A stretch of 10,550 bases of DNA from an uncultured Oscillospiraceae bacterium (GTDB taxonomy: Bacteria > Bacillota > Clostridia > Oscillospirales > Oscillospiraceae): assembly GCA_934621665.1 (NCBI GenBank), contig CAKTUT010000052.1, positions 1-10,550 of the forward strand. Reading direction: 5' to 3'. Positions 1-7,232 of the stretch are shown here, piece after piece (the first letter of the stretch is position 1; the number at the start of each line of letters is the position of its first letter). The notes below the pieces were generated by a model. It searched no databases and was not told the DNA's origin. It was given only the letters and a program-made list of their open reading frames with translations. The position numbers were made by a program, and so were the translations under genes.

Positions 1-27
1 CGCCGGACAAAACGAATTGATACTTTA

Positions 28-47
28 TTCCGCCGTGCGCGGCGGAA
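28..47. other. Perfect 8-bp stem-loop upstream of the terminator
   Basis: Arms TTCCGCCG (28-35) and CGGCGGAA (40-47) are perfectly complementary around the 4-base loop TGCG. No T-run follows directly; the nearest one starts about ten bases further on, so it is not a canonical terminator by itself. It sits 25 bases before the terminator hairpin and may be part of the 3' end of an upstream transcript or a dispersed intergenic element. The structure is read directly; the role is unknown. Confidence 0.55.
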
Positions 48-72
48 CTCTACGAGGTTTTTCGACAGGCTG

Positions 73-106
73 AAATCAGGACGCTTCCGCGTCCTGATTT
101 TTTGTT
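73..106 (+). terminator. Intrinsic terminator of an upstream gene
   Basis: A perfect 12-bp stem (AAATCAGGACGC at 73-84 with GCGTCCTGATTT at 89-100) closes a TTCC tetraloop and runs into a T-rich tail at 98-106. This is a textbook rho-independent terminator on the + strand. It would end transcription arriving from the left and insulate the lysR gene. On the other strand the T-tail is poor, so it probably acts in one direction only. The gene it terminates is outside the window. Confidence 0.85.
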
Positions 107-142
107 CGCCGCTGTTTTTGCCGAAAGGAATAAATTTTCTAT

Positions 143-170
143 TTCACTTTTTCTGTCCGCGTGCTATACT
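143..170 (+). promoter_or_regulatory. Probable sigma-A promoter of lysR (extended -10)
   Basis: TATACT at 165-170 is a good -10 hexamer, preceded by TG one base upstream (162-163), giving an extended -10. A 4-of-6 match to the -35, TTCACT (143-148), lies 16 bases upstream in a T-rich tract. Transcription would begin near 177, about 35 bases before the regulator's ATG. A TTGATATAAA stretch at 175-184 overlaps the predicted start and resembles half of the palindrome downstream of lysR, so autoregulation is possible. Confidence 0.65.
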
Positions 171-212
171 GTTCTTGATATAAACAGCGGAAAATGAGAT
201 GGGGTGAACGCG

Positions 213-1103
213 ATGAATACACAGCATCTGCAATATATTATTGAAATTGAGCGCACACGATCCATTTCACAGGCGGCGGAAAACCTGTTTCTTGGCCAGC
301 CAAACCTTAGCCGCATCCTGCACGATCTGGAGGATGCGCTGGGGTTTCGGATTTTTGAGCGCACCAGCCGCGGCGTCCGCCCGACGGAGCGCGGCGCAAA
401 ATTTTTGCAGCACGCGCGCAATGTCCTGCGCGAAATGGAATATATTGACGCGCTCGGGCCGCGTCACGCCGTGCCAAACCGGCTGCGCGTGTGTATCCCG
501 CGCTCGGCCAAGACGCTTGCTCTGGTGTCGTCGTATATTGCTGGACTCGACGCGCGCGGCGGACTGGACGCGCAGATTCGCGAATGCCATGCGCGAAGGG
601 CACTGGAAATGCTCTCGTCCGGCGACGCGGAAATCGGAATTATCCGTTTCCGGTCGGAATACTGCGACTATTTTGAAGAGCAGACGGCACAACGCGAACT
701 GAGCTTTCAGGTATTGAGCCGATACAAATACCGTGTGCTTTTGCCGCTGGATCACCCGCTTGCGCAGAAAAAGACGCTGCGGATGGAGGATCTGGATGGC
801 TATACGGAAATTGTCCACGGTGATAATTTCCGCGTTCGCACCAAGCAGGAAGAGGCAGAGCGGCGCAAAATTCTGACGGTTGACCGGCTGGCGCAGGTCA
901 GCCTGCTTGAGACTATCTGGGGCGCATATATGTGGAGCCAGGAGCAGCCGCAGCGCTGCCTGGAGCGGTGGCATCTGGTGCAGAAAACGTGCGAAAACAA
1001 TCCGGTTACGTATCATGATGCGCTGATCTACAATCCACAGTATGTGGTGACGGACATCGAGGCCGGATTTATCCGCCATGTACTCAGCCAGATGCAAAGA
1101 TGA
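213..1103 (+). CDS. LysR-family transcriptional regulator
   Basis: A 296-residue protein of the usual LysR length. The first 60 or so residues form the winged helix-turn-helix, with the family pattern of S-I-S-Q-A-A then Q-P-N-L-S-R and L-E-D-A-L-G-F-R-I-F-E-R. A linker helix and a periplasmic-binding-protein-like effector domain follow (about residues 88-290). The ATG at 213 is preferred over an in-frame GTG at 204 because the GGGGTGA at 201-207 is then a ribosome binding site at proper distance, and the product begins just before the first helix as in relatives. It is transcribed in the same direction as the malate dehydrogenase/fumarase/Hdr operon, 159 bases upstream of it, and the gap holds a LysR-type palindrome. 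It is therefore the likely regulator of that operon; the effector cannot be read from sequence, although a C4-dicarboxylate would be sensible. Confidence 0.9.
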   Translation: MNTQHLQYIIEIERTRSISQAAENLFLGQPNLSRILHDLEDALGFRIFERTSRGVRPTERGAKFLQHARNVLREMEYIDALGPRHAVPNRLRVCIPRSAKTLALVSSYIAGLDARGGLDAQIRECHARRALEMLSSGDAEIGIIRFRSEYCDYFEEQTAQRELSFQVLSRYKYRVLLPLDHPLAQKKTLRMEDLDGYTEIVHGDNFRVRTKQEEAERRKILTVDRLAQVSLLETIWGAYMWSQEQPQRCLERWHLVQKTCENNPVTYHDALIYNPQYVVTDIEAGFIRHVLSQMQR

Positions 1104-1104
1104 A

Positions 1105-1118
1105 TTTGATATATCAAA
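1105..1118. promoter_or_regulatory. Perfect palindrome, candidate LysR recognition site
   Basis: TTTGATATATCAAA is a perfect 14-bp dyad that starts one base after the lysR stop codon and satisfies the T-N11-A rule of LysR-type boxes. The ATATATC within it recurs as a direct repeat at 1123-1129. If transcription starts near 1182, the dyad is centred about 70 bases upstream, the usual place for the high-affinity recognition site of a LysR activator. The sequence is certain; binding is inferred. Confidence 0.5.
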
Positions 1119-1135
1119 AATAATATATCTACACG

Positions 1136-1151
1136 CTGAAAAGCATTTCAG
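1136..1151. promoter_or_regulatory. 6-bp inverted repeat near -35, candidate activation site
   Basis: CTGAAA (1136-1141) and TTTCAG (1146-1151) form a perfect inverted repeat with a four-base spacer. It overlaps the expected -35 region of the promoter whose -10 is at 1170-1175, the place where LysR activators usually have a weaker second contact. It shares little sequence with the upstream palindrome, so the assignment rests on position only. Confidence 0.3.
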
Positions 1152-1175
1152 TTTCAATATGGATTTCGATATAAT
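1146..1175 (+). promoter_or_regulatory. Probable promoter of the mdh-fumC-hdr-flx operon
   Basis: TATAAT at 1170-1175 is a perfect -10 hexamer. The best -35 at suitable spacing is poor (TTTCAG at 1146-1151 with an 18-base spacer, or TTCAGT at 1147-1152 with 17), which fits a promoter that needs an activator. The start would be near 1182, leaving an untranslated leader of about 80 bases containing the hairpin at 1189-1215. The region is AT-rich and contains other TATA-like strings, so the exact start is uncertain. Confidence 0.5.
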
Positions 1176-1188
1176 TTTATCGGAAGAT

Positions 1189-1215
1189 AGCAATGGGCGC
1201 GCTGCGCCCATTGCT
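1189..1215 (+). promoter_or_regulatory. 12-bp hairpin in the leader of the mdh operon
   Basis: AGCAATGGGCGC (1189-1200) pairs perfectly with GCGCCCATTGCT (1204-1215) around a three-base loop. The bases after the stem (TGTGTAGG) are a weak T-tract, so efficient intrinsic termination is doubtful. It could be a weak terminator of lysR, an attenuator, or a 5' stem that protects the operon mRNA if transcription starts near 1182. The stem ends 47 bases before the mdh ATG and does not cover its ribosome binding site. Confidence 0.5.
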
Positions 1216-1262
1216 TGTGTAGGAACAAAATTGGGAAATTTCAGAAAAGGATGGTAACGTTT

Positions 1263-2213
1263 ATGAGCAAGATTACTGTCATCGGCGCGGGAAGCGTCGG
1301 CGCAACCGTGGCAAACGACCTGATGATTCAGGGCATTGCAACTGAGATTGTACTCGTGGATATCAACAAGCAGAAAGCATTCGGCGAGGCGCTGGACATT
1401 TATCAGGGCGCGCCGTTCTGCTCACCGGCCATCGTCCGCTCGGGCGACTATGAGGATGCCACCAACTCCGACATCGTCATCATCACCTCCGGCATGCCAA
1501 GAAAGCCCGGCCAGTCGCGTCTGGATCTGGCGCAGGCAAACGTCAACATCATCAAGGACATCACCCCGCAGATCGTCAAGTACGCGCCCAATGCCGTGTA
1601 TGTGATCGTCTCGAACCCCGTTGACATCCTGACGTATGTGTTCCATAAAATTTCGGGTCTGCCCGAGCATCAGATCATCGGCTCCGGCACAATTCTCGAT
1701 ACCAGCCGGCTTCAGTCGGCACTTGCAAAGCGCTTCCGCATCAGCCCCAAAAACGTGCACGCACACGTCTATGGCGAGCACGGCGACTCATCGTTTGTAC
1801 CCTGGAGCTTGGTGCACATTGCGAACAATCATGTAGACGACTATAAGGCAAGCTCGCCTGACTGCGACCGCATCAAGTGGAGTGGAGAGGCTGAGTATGC
1901 GGCCATTGAGGAGTTCGTCAAGACCTCCGGCGGCCAGGTTATCAAGGCCAAGGGTGCGACGTTCTATGCCGTCGCCATGTCCGTGTGCCACATCTGCAAG
2001 TGCATCTTTGCCGGCGCGGGCACGGCGCTGACGGTTTCCACGATGATGCACGGCGAGTACGGCGTTGACGATGTGTGCCTGTCCACGCTTGCGCTGGTTG
2101 ATCGCACCGGCGTGCGCGGCAAGGTACTCAACCGTCTGACCGACCATGAGATTGCGCAGCTTCGCGCCAGTGCGGATAAGCTGAAAGAGGTCATTCGTCA
2201 AATCGAGATTTGA
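1263..2213 (+). CDS. mdh: NAD-dependent malate dehydrogenase (LDH/MDH superfamily)
   Basis: A 316-residue enzyme of the L-lactate/malate dehydrogenase superfamily, expected to interconvert oxaloacetate and malate in the cytoplasm. The Rossmann motif GAGSVG (residues 8-13) and an acidic residue in V-L-V-D-I-N point to NAD rather than NADP. Catalytic residues are present: H173 in GEHGDSS, D146 and R149 in L-D-T-S-R. In the substrate loop the specificity position, glutamine in lactate dehydrogenases, is arginine (R80 in G-M-P-R-K-P-G), as in malate dehydrogenases. The following R-L-D-L is more lactate-dehydrogenase-like, so an automatic label of L-lactate dehydrogenase would not be surprising. 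The ATG at 1263 is chosen because the AAAGGA at 1246-1251 precedes it by 11 bases; an in-frame ATG at 1251 lacks a spaced site. Fumarase starts 16 bases after its stop, which supports the malate role. Confidence 0.85.
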   Translation: MSKITVIGAGSVGATVANDLMIQGIATEIVLVDINKQKAFGEALDIYQGAPFCSPAIVRSGDYEDATNSDIVIITSGMPRKPGQSRLDLAQANVNIIKDITPQIVKYAPNAVYVIVSNPVDILTYVFHKISGLPEHQIIGSGTILDTSRLQSALAKRFRISPKNVHAHVYGEHGDSSFVPWSLVHIANNHVDDYKASSPDCDRIKWSGEAEYAAIEEFVKTSGGQVIKAKGATFYAVAMSVCHICKCIFAGAGTALTVSTMMHGEYGVDDVCLSTLALVDRTGVRGKVLNRLTDHEIAQLRASADKLKEVIRQIEI

Positions 2214-2229
2214 CGCGGAGGGGAAATGA

Positions 2230-3606
2230 ATGGATTATCGGATTGAACATGATTCCATGGGCGAGGTCAAAGTCCCGGCAGATAAATACTGGGGCGCACA
2301 GACCGAGCGAAGCCATGAGAATTTCCCTATTGGGGTGGGGATTGAAACGATGCCGCGCGAGATTACGCGCGCATTTGGTGTACTGAAAAAGGCTGCGGCG
2401 CAGGCAAACCACGCGCTCAAGCCCGAAAAAATGACCGACGAGAAGCTGGCCGCCATTGAACGGGCATGCGACGAGGTCATCTCCGGGAAGCTTAACGAGC
2501 ATTTTCCGCTGGTTGTGTGGCAGACGGGCTCTGGCACGCAGTCCAACATGAACGCAAACGAGGTCATTGCCAACCGCGGCAATGAAATTGCGGGCAAGAA
2601 GCTTCTGCACCCGAACGACGACATCAACATGTCGCAGTCGTCCAACGACACATTTCCCACGGCAATGCACATCGCTGCCGCCGAGGCAATTGAGGAGCGC
2701 GTCATTCCTGCCATCGACCTGCTGACCGGCACGCTGCGCCGGCTGGAGGAGGAGAACCGCGGCGTGGTCAAGTCCGGCCGCACGCATTTGCAGGACGCGA
2801 CGCCGATTGAATTTTCACAGGAGATCTCCGGCTGGAGAAGCTCGCTGGAAAAGGACAAGAAGATTCTGGAGCTGGCGCTCCCGGCGCTCAAGGAACTGGC
2901 GCTGGGCGGCACGGCTGTCGGCACGGGACTCAACGCGCCCAAGGGCTTTGATAAGCTGGTGGCCGAACGGGTTTCGGCGCTGACCGGGCGGCAGTTTATT
3001 ACCGCAGAAAATAAATTTCACGCGCTGACCAGCAAGGATGAGCTTGTCTTTGCACACGGTGCGCTCAAGGCGCTTGCCGCTGATATGATGAAAATTGCAA
3101 ACGACGTTCGCTGGCTGGCATCCGGCCCGCGCGACGGCCTTGGCGAAATTTTCATTCCCGAAAATGAACCCGGTTCGTCCATCATGCCCGGCAAGGTCAA
3201 CCCCACGCAGTGCGAGGCCGTCACGATGGTTGCTGTGCAGGTCATGGGCAACGATGTTGCTGTGGGTATGGCCGCGTCGCAGGGCAACTTTGAGCTGAAC
3301 GTCTTTATGCCTGTCTGCATCTATAACTTCCTGCAATCGGCGCGTCTGCTTGCCGAGTCGATTACGTCCTTTAACAATAACTGCGCCGTGGGCATCCGCG
3401 CCAACCGCGAAAAGATGCACCACAACCTGCACAACTCTCTGATGCTGGTTACGGCGCTCAACCCGTACATCGGCTATGAAAACGCGGCAAAAACCGCGAA
3501 AAAGGCGTTTAAGGAAAACATCTCGCTGAAAGAAGCCTGCGTACAGCTGGGCTTTTTGACGGCGGAAAAATTCGACGAAGTGTTCCATCCCGAACAGATG
3601 GTCTGA
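2230..3606 (+). CDS. fumC: Class II fumarate hydratase
   Basis: A 458-residue, full-length, iron-independent fumarase that interconverts malate and fumarate. Family signatures are all present: [14 protein letters not shown] (the region after W-Q), [18 protein letters not shown] with the catalytic-site H186, and the fumarase/aspartase signature [11 protein letters not shown] (315-325) with the catalytic serine S316. Aspartase and argininosuccinate lyase share the fold, but the N-terminal D-S-M-G-E-V-x-V-P and W-Q-T-G-S-G-T-Q patterns are those of fumarase. A strong GGAGGGG (2217-2223) sits six bases before the ATG, and only 16 bases separate it from mdh. Having fumarase between malate dehydrogenase and an Hdr/Flx complex indicates that fumarate supply or use is linked to that complex. 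Confidence 0.95.
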   Translation: MDYRIEHDSMGEVKVPADKYWGAQTERSHENFPIGVGIETMPREITRAFGVLKKAAAQANHALKPEKMTDEKLAAIERACDEVISGKLNEHFPLVVWQTGSGTQSNMNANEVIANRGNEIAGKKLLHPNDDINMSQSSNDTFPTAMHIAAAEAIEERVIPAIDLLTGTLRRLEEENRGVVKSGRTHLQDATPIEFSQEISGWRSSLEKDKKILELALPALKELALGGTAVGTGLNAPKGFDKLVAERVSALTGRQFITAENKFHALTSKDELVFAHGALKALAADMMKIANDVRWLASGPRDGLGEIFIPENEPGSSIMPGKVNPTQCEAVTMVAVQVMGNDVAVGMAASQGNFELNVFMPVCIYNFLQSARLLAESITSFNNNCAVGIRANREKMHHNLHNSLMLVTALNPYIGYENAAKTAKKAFKENISLKEACVQLGFLTAEKFDEVFHPEQMV

Positions 3607-3625
3607 CGATTGCGAGGAAAGACAT

Positions 3626-4417
3626 ATGACATTCTCTTATTTTCCCGGGTGCACGCTGAAAACCCGCGGCAAAGACCTTGATATCTGGGGTCGCCGTGCG
3701 TTTGCGGCGCTGGGGATCGAGCTTGCGGAGCTGCCCGAGTGGCAGTGCTGCGGCGCGGTATACCCCATGGCGCAGGATGAGATTGCAACCCGGCTTTCTT
3801 CCGTGCGCGCGCTGGCCTCTGCGCGGGAGATTGGAAACGATCTGGTCACGCTCTGCTCGGCGTGCCACCATGTGATCAAGCGCGTCAACGGCGACATGAA
3901 GAACAATGAAACCATCGCCTCGCGCGTACAGAATTATTTGCAGCTTGATACGCCCTATACCGGCGAGACCACAGTGCTTCACTATCTTGAGGTCCTGCGT
4001 GACTGCGTGGGCTTTGAGGAGCTGAAGAAAAAGGTCGTAAACCCGCTGACGGGGCGCAAAATTGGCGCTTATTACGGCTGCCTGCTGCTGCGCCCGAGCC
4101 GTGAGCTCGGCTTTGATGATCCGGAAAATCCCTCGATCATTGAGGACTTTATCCGCGCCATCGGCGCAGAGCCGGTTTACTATGCTTTGCGCAACGAGTG
4201 CTGTGGCGGCTATACCACCGTCGAAGGTAAGGACTATGCGCGCAAGCAGGTCAAAAAGATCATGGACAACGCCCGCGCCTGCGGCGCGGAGGAGCTGATC
4301 ACGGCCTGTCCGCTTTGCATGTATAATCTGAAAGAAAACGCCGAAAATGGTCTGCCAGTCAGCTACTTTACCGAGCTTCTGGCCGAGGCGCTTGGGGTAA
4401 AGGAGGAAATCGGATGA
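3626..4417 (+). CDS. hdrB: HdrB-like subunit with two CCG (non-cubane cluster) domains
   Basis: A 263-residue protein matching heterodisulfide reductase subunit B. It has two complete cysteine-rich CCG motifs: C9-X31-C41-C42-X34-C77-X2-C80 and C152-X39-C192-C193-X34-C228-X2-C231. In methanogen HdrB such motifs bind two non-cubane [4Fe-4S] clusters that reduce the CoM-S-S-CoB disulfide. Bacteria without those coenzymes use HdrB homologues with other, often unknown, acceptors such as DsrC-type thiols. No such acceptor is encoded in the window. No signal peptide or membrane segment is seen. AGGA (3615-3618) precedes the ATG, 19 bases after fumC, and its stop overlaps the hdrC start by four bases, so the two are translationally coupled. 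Confidence 0.92.
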   Translation: MTFSYFPGCTLKTRGKDLDIWGRRAFAALGIELAELPEWQCCGAVYPMAQDEIATRLSSVRALASAREIGNDLVTLCSACHHVIKRVNGDMKNNETIASRVQNYLQLDTPYTGETTVLHYLEVLRDCVGFEELKKKVVNPLTGRKIGAYYGCLLLRPSRELGFDDPENPSIIEDFIRAIGAEPVYYALRNECCGGYTTVEGKDYARKQVKKIMDNARACGAEELITACPLCMYNLKENAENGLPVSYFTELLAEALGVKEEIG

Positions 4418-4800
4418 ACAAGCAGAATCTGATGGACGAAATTGCCCATATCTCCGGCGTCAATCCCCGCAAGTGCATGAAATGCGGCAAGTGCTCCGGC
4501 GCGTGCCCGGCCTATGACGAGATGGAATACCATCCGCATCAGTTCGTCGATATGGTGGATAATGGCCGCATTGAAGAGCTGATGAACTCCAAGGGTATTT
4601 ACCGCTGCCTGAGCTGCTTTGCGTGTGTGGAGCGCTGCCCGCGCAGCGTAGAGCCGGCAAAGCTCATTGAGGCTGTGCGGCTGGCCGTGGTGCGTCAGCA
4701 AGGTATGGATCATCTCAAGCCCGAGCAGATTGCACAGAATCTGGATGCAGACCTGCCGCAGCAGGCCATCACCAGCGCGTTCCGCAAATATAAAAAGTAA
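4414..4800 (+). CDS. hdrC: HdrC-like di-[4Fe-4S] electron-transfer subunit
   Basis: A 128-residue ferredoxin-like protein with two classical motifs: C21-x2-C24-x2-C27-x3-C31-P and C65-x2-C68-x2-C71-x3-C75-P. In Hdr complexes this subunit wires the HdrA clusters to the non-cubane clusters of HdrB. The protein is shorter than methanogen HdrC, with a compact tail after the second motif, but both cluster sites are intact. Its ATG overlaps the hdrB stop (ATGA, 4414-4417), and hdrA follows after 12 bases with a full AAGGAGG. The order hdrB-hdrC-hdrA and the tight coupling support assembly as one cytoplasmic complex. Confidence 0.92.
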   Translation: MNKQNLMDEIAHISGVNPRKCMKCGKCSGACPAYDEMEYHPHQFVDMVDNGRIEELMNSKGIYRCLSCFACVERCPRSVEPAKLIEAVRLAVVRQQGMDHLKPEQIAQNLDADLPQQAITSAFRKYKK

Positions 4801-4812
4801 GGAGGCAGGACA

Positions 4813-6804
4813 ATGCAGAGAATCGGCGTATTCGTATGTCACTGCGGCACAAATATTGCCGCAACGGTGGATGTGGAAGCGGTCGCTCAGGCGCTCAGCC
4901 ATGAGCCCGGCGTTGTCATTGCCACCGATTATCCCTATATGTGCTCCCAGAGCGGTCAGGATATGATCAAAAACGCCATCCATGAGAATCATCTCACCGG
5001 CGTTGTGATCTGCTCCTGCTCACCCAGAATGCACGAGGCGACATTCCGCAAGACCTGTCAGGCGGCGGGACTCAATCCGTATATGCTGGAAATCGCCAAC
5101 GTCCGCGAGCAGTGCTCGTGGATTCATAAGGACAAGGCCGAGGCAACGGAAAAGGCAATCATCCTTGGCCGCGCGGCCATCGCAAAGGTGCATCTCAACG
5201 CGCCTCTGACCGCGGGCAGCAGCCCCGTTACCAAGCGCGCGCTTGTCATCGGCGGCGGCATCGCCGGCATCCAGACGGCGCTCGATATTGCCGACGCGGG
5301 CTTTGAGGTGGATATCGTAGAGAAAAAGCCCACCATCGGCGGCAAAATGACGCAGATCGACAAGACGTTCCCCACACTTGACTGTGCGGCGTGTATTCTG
5401 ACGCCAAAGATGGTTGAGGCGGCGCAGAACGAGAAGATCAGAATCTACTCCTATTCCGAGGTGGACGCGGTCAAGGGCTTTGTCGGCAATTTCCACGTGA
5501 CCATCCGCAAAAAGGCACGCTACGTCAAGGAGGACGTGTGTACCGGCTGCGGCCTTTGCACCGAGAAGTGCCCGCAGAAGAAAGTTCCGAACGACTTTAA
5601 CCTCGGCCTTGACAACCGCCGTGCCATCTATATTCCGTTTGCGCAGGCAGTGCCCAAGGTTGCAACCATTGATCCGGACTACTGCAATATGCTGAAAAAC
5701 GGCAAGTGCGGCGTCTGCGCCAAGGTCTGCACTGCGGGTGCAATTGACTATAAGCAGAAAGACGAGTTGGTTGAGCGCGAATACGGCGCAATTGTCGTAG
5801 CTACTGGCTTTAACCCGATCAAGCTTGACAAATTTGACGAGTCTGCCTACTCCAAGAGTCCAGACGTCGTTTCCAGTCTTGAGTTTGAGCGTCTGATGAA
5901 CGCGGCAGGGCCTACGGGCGGCACGCTTCTGCGCCCATCCGACGGGACGCATCCCAAGACGATTGTCTTTGTGCAGTGCGTGGGTTCACGCTGCGACGGC
6001 GGGGAAAAGGGCAAGCCCTATTGCTCAAAGATCTGCTGCATGTATACGGCGAAGCACGCTATGCTCTGCCGCGAAAAATATCCCGACACAGACGTGTACG
6101 TGTTCTATATCGACGTGCGTACTCCGGGCAAGAACTTTGACGAGTTCTACCGCCGCGCCGTTGAGGAATACGGCGTTCACTATGTCAAGGGCATGGTGGG
6201 CAAGGTTGTCCCAGAGGGCGGAAAACTCAAGGTGCAGGCCTCTGATCTGATCGGCAATCAGCAGCTGCACATTGATGCCGACATGGTTGTTTTGGCTGCG
6301 GCTATTGAGCCAGACGAGTCGGCGCGGCCGCTTGCCACAATGCTCACGGCCTCAATGGACACGAACGACTTCTTTACCGAGGCACACCCCAAGCTCCGCC
6401 CCGTGGAAAGCCCCACGGCGGGCGTGTTCCTGTCGGGCGCATGCCAGGGACCGAAAGATATCCCCGAAACCGTTGCGCAGGCGGGCGCTGCTGCGTCCAA
6501 GGTCATTGGCCTTTTGTGCAAGGACGCGCTGACGTGCAACCCGTGCGTTGCCCAGCCGGACGAGATGATGTGCAACGGCTGCTCCAGCTGCGAAAAGGTG
6601 TGCCCCTACGGCGCAATTACATACGTGGATAAGGAATTCCGCGGTCCGAACCGCACAACGCTCATCCGCCGTGTGGCGCAGGTCAATCCGGCCGTGTGTC
6701 AGGGCTGCGGCGCATGCACCGTAGCGTGCATGTCCGGCGCAATGGATCTCAAGGGCTTCTCCAACAAGCAAATTCTGGCGGAGGTGGATGCGATATGCAA
6801 GTAA
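4813..6804 (+). CDS. hdrA: HdrA, FAD-containing electron-bifurcating core subunit
   Basis: A 663-residue protein of full HdrA length. The N-terminal domain (about 1-135) opens with I-G-V-F-V-C-H-C-G-T-N (C9, C11), typical of HdrA, and includes C-S-C-S-P-R-M-H-E. A thioredoxin-reductase-like FAD domain begins at GGGIAG (147-152) and carries the HdrA-specific D-C-A-A-C-I-L-T-P-K-M (C191, C194). A ferredoxin insert has C243/C246/C249/C253 and C291/C299/C302/C306. The C-terminal ferredoxin domain has C587/C590/C593/C597 and C629/C632/C635/C639, after an extra C-N-P-C pair (575-578). In characterised Hdr complexes the HdrA FAD splits electron pairs, one to ferredoxin and one towards HdrC/HdrB; the same is inferred here. 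It follows hdrC by 12 bases with an AAGGAGG site and overlaps flxD by ten bases. Confidence 0.95.
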   Translation: MQRIGVFVCHCGTNIAATVDVEAVAQALSHEPGVVIATDYPYMCSQSGQDMIKNAIHENHLTGVVICSCSPRMHEATFRKTCQAAGLNPYMLEIANVREQCSWIHKDKAEATEKAIILGRAAIAKVHLNAPLTAGSSPVTKRALVIGGGIAGIQTALDIADAGFEVDIVEKKPTIGGKMTQIDKTFPTLDCAACILTPKMVEAAQNEKIRIYSYSEVDAVKGFVGNFHVTIRKKARYVKEDVCTGCGLCTEKCPQKKVPNDFNLGLDNRRAIYIPFAQAVPKVATIDPDYCNMLKNGKCGVCAKVCTAGAIDYKQKDELVEREYGAIVVATGFNPIKLDKFDESAYSKSPDVVSSLEFERLMNAAGPTGGTLLRPSDGTHPKTIVFVQCVGSRCDGGEKGKPYCSKICCMYTAKHAMLCREKYPDTDVYVFYIDVRTPGKNFDEFYRRAVEEYGVHYVKGMVGKVVPEGGKLKVQASDLIGNQQLHIDADMVVLAAAIEPDESARPLATMLTASMDTNDFFTEAHPKLRPVESPTAGVFLSGACQGPKDIPETVAQAGAAASKVIGLLCKDALTCNPCVAQPDEMMCNGCSSCEKVCPYGAITYVDKEFRGPNRTTLIRRVAQVNPAVCQGCGACTVACMSGAMDLKGFSNKQILAEVDAICK

Positions 6805-7232
6805 ATGAATCCTGGAAACCCACCATCGTGGCCTTTTGCTGCAACTGGTGCTCATACGCGGGCGCGGATCTGTCGGGAACAAACCGCCTGAGCTATCCGG
6901 CCAACGTGAAAATTATCCGTATTCCGTGCTCCTGCCGTCTGAACCCGATGTTCATTCTTCGCGCGTTTCAGCGTGGCGCGGACGGCGTAATCCTGTGCGG
7001 CTGCCATCCCGGCGACTGTCACTATACCACCGGCAACTACTATGCCCGCCGCAGAATGACGCTCCTGTTCTCCATGCTCGACTATCTGGGCATCGAAAAG
7101 GAGCGCACACGCGTGGAGTGGGTCTCCGCTGCCGAGGGCGCAAAATTTGCCGCCACGATGAACGATTTTGTCCAGACGATTACAAAGCTTGGCGAGAACC
7201 GCAGATTGGAGGACCTGAGATGCAAAGAGTAA
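6795..7232 (+). CDS. flxD: MvhD/FlxD-like [2Fe-2S] electron-transfer protein
   Basis: A 145-residue protein of the MvhD family, whose members carry a [2Fe-2S] cluster and hand electrons to HdrA. The family cysteine pattern is complete: C15, C16 and C19 (F-C-C-N-W-C), C45 and C47 (I-P-C-S-C-R), C68, C70 and C75 (L-C-G-C-H-P-G-D-C-H), followed by the usual Y-Y-A-R-R-R. In methanogens MvhD bridges a [NiFe]-hydrogenase to HdrA; here no hydrogenase genes are present and the next three genes are Flx-type, so FlxD is the better name. The start at 6795 is set by GAGGTGG (6781-6787) seven bases upstream. It lies inside the end of hdrA, with a ten-base overlap. The 3' end overlaps the next gene by 13 bases. 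Confidence 0.9.
   Translation: MQVNESWKPTIVAFCCNWCSYAGADLSGTNRLSYPANVKIIRIPCSCRLNPMFILRAFQRGADGVILCGCHPGDCHYTTGNYYARRRMTLLFSMLDYLGIEKERTRVEWVSAAEGAKFAATMNDFVQTITKLGENRRLEDLRCKE

Noticed and set aside
2..73. A 23-codon open frame ending in TGA at 71-73, possibly the tail of an upstream gene
   Set aside because: Two of three frames are open over this short stretch, no family can be recognised, and the region is dominated by stem-loops; it cannot be supported as coding.
267..1211. Long open frame on the - strand opposite lysR (314 codons)
   Set aside because: It mirrors the regulator's codon bias, has no recognisable domain, and includes both arms of the hairpin at 1189-1215.
1251..1262. Earlier in-frame ATG at 1251 as the mdh start
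   Set aside because: The purine-rich ribosome site would abut it directly; the ATG at 1263 has better spacing and begins at the Rossmann strand as in relatives.
2815..3588. Long - strand open frame opposite fumC
   Set aside because: Antisense shadow of a clearly identified fumarase; no ribosome site or domain.
5020..5952. 310-codon - strand open frame opposite hdrA
   Set aside because: Lies entirely inside hdrA, whose cysteine motifs and FAD motif prove the + strand reading.
6836..7219. Upstream in-frame extension of the flxC-like gene
   Set aside because: It would overlap nearly all of flxD in another frame; the ATG at 7220 has its own ribosome binding site and gives a family-like N-terminus.
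6795..7232. MvhD as part of a methyl-viologen-reducing hydrogenase
   Set aside because: No hydrogenase genes are present and the neighbouring genes supply an NAD(P)H-oxidising module instead.
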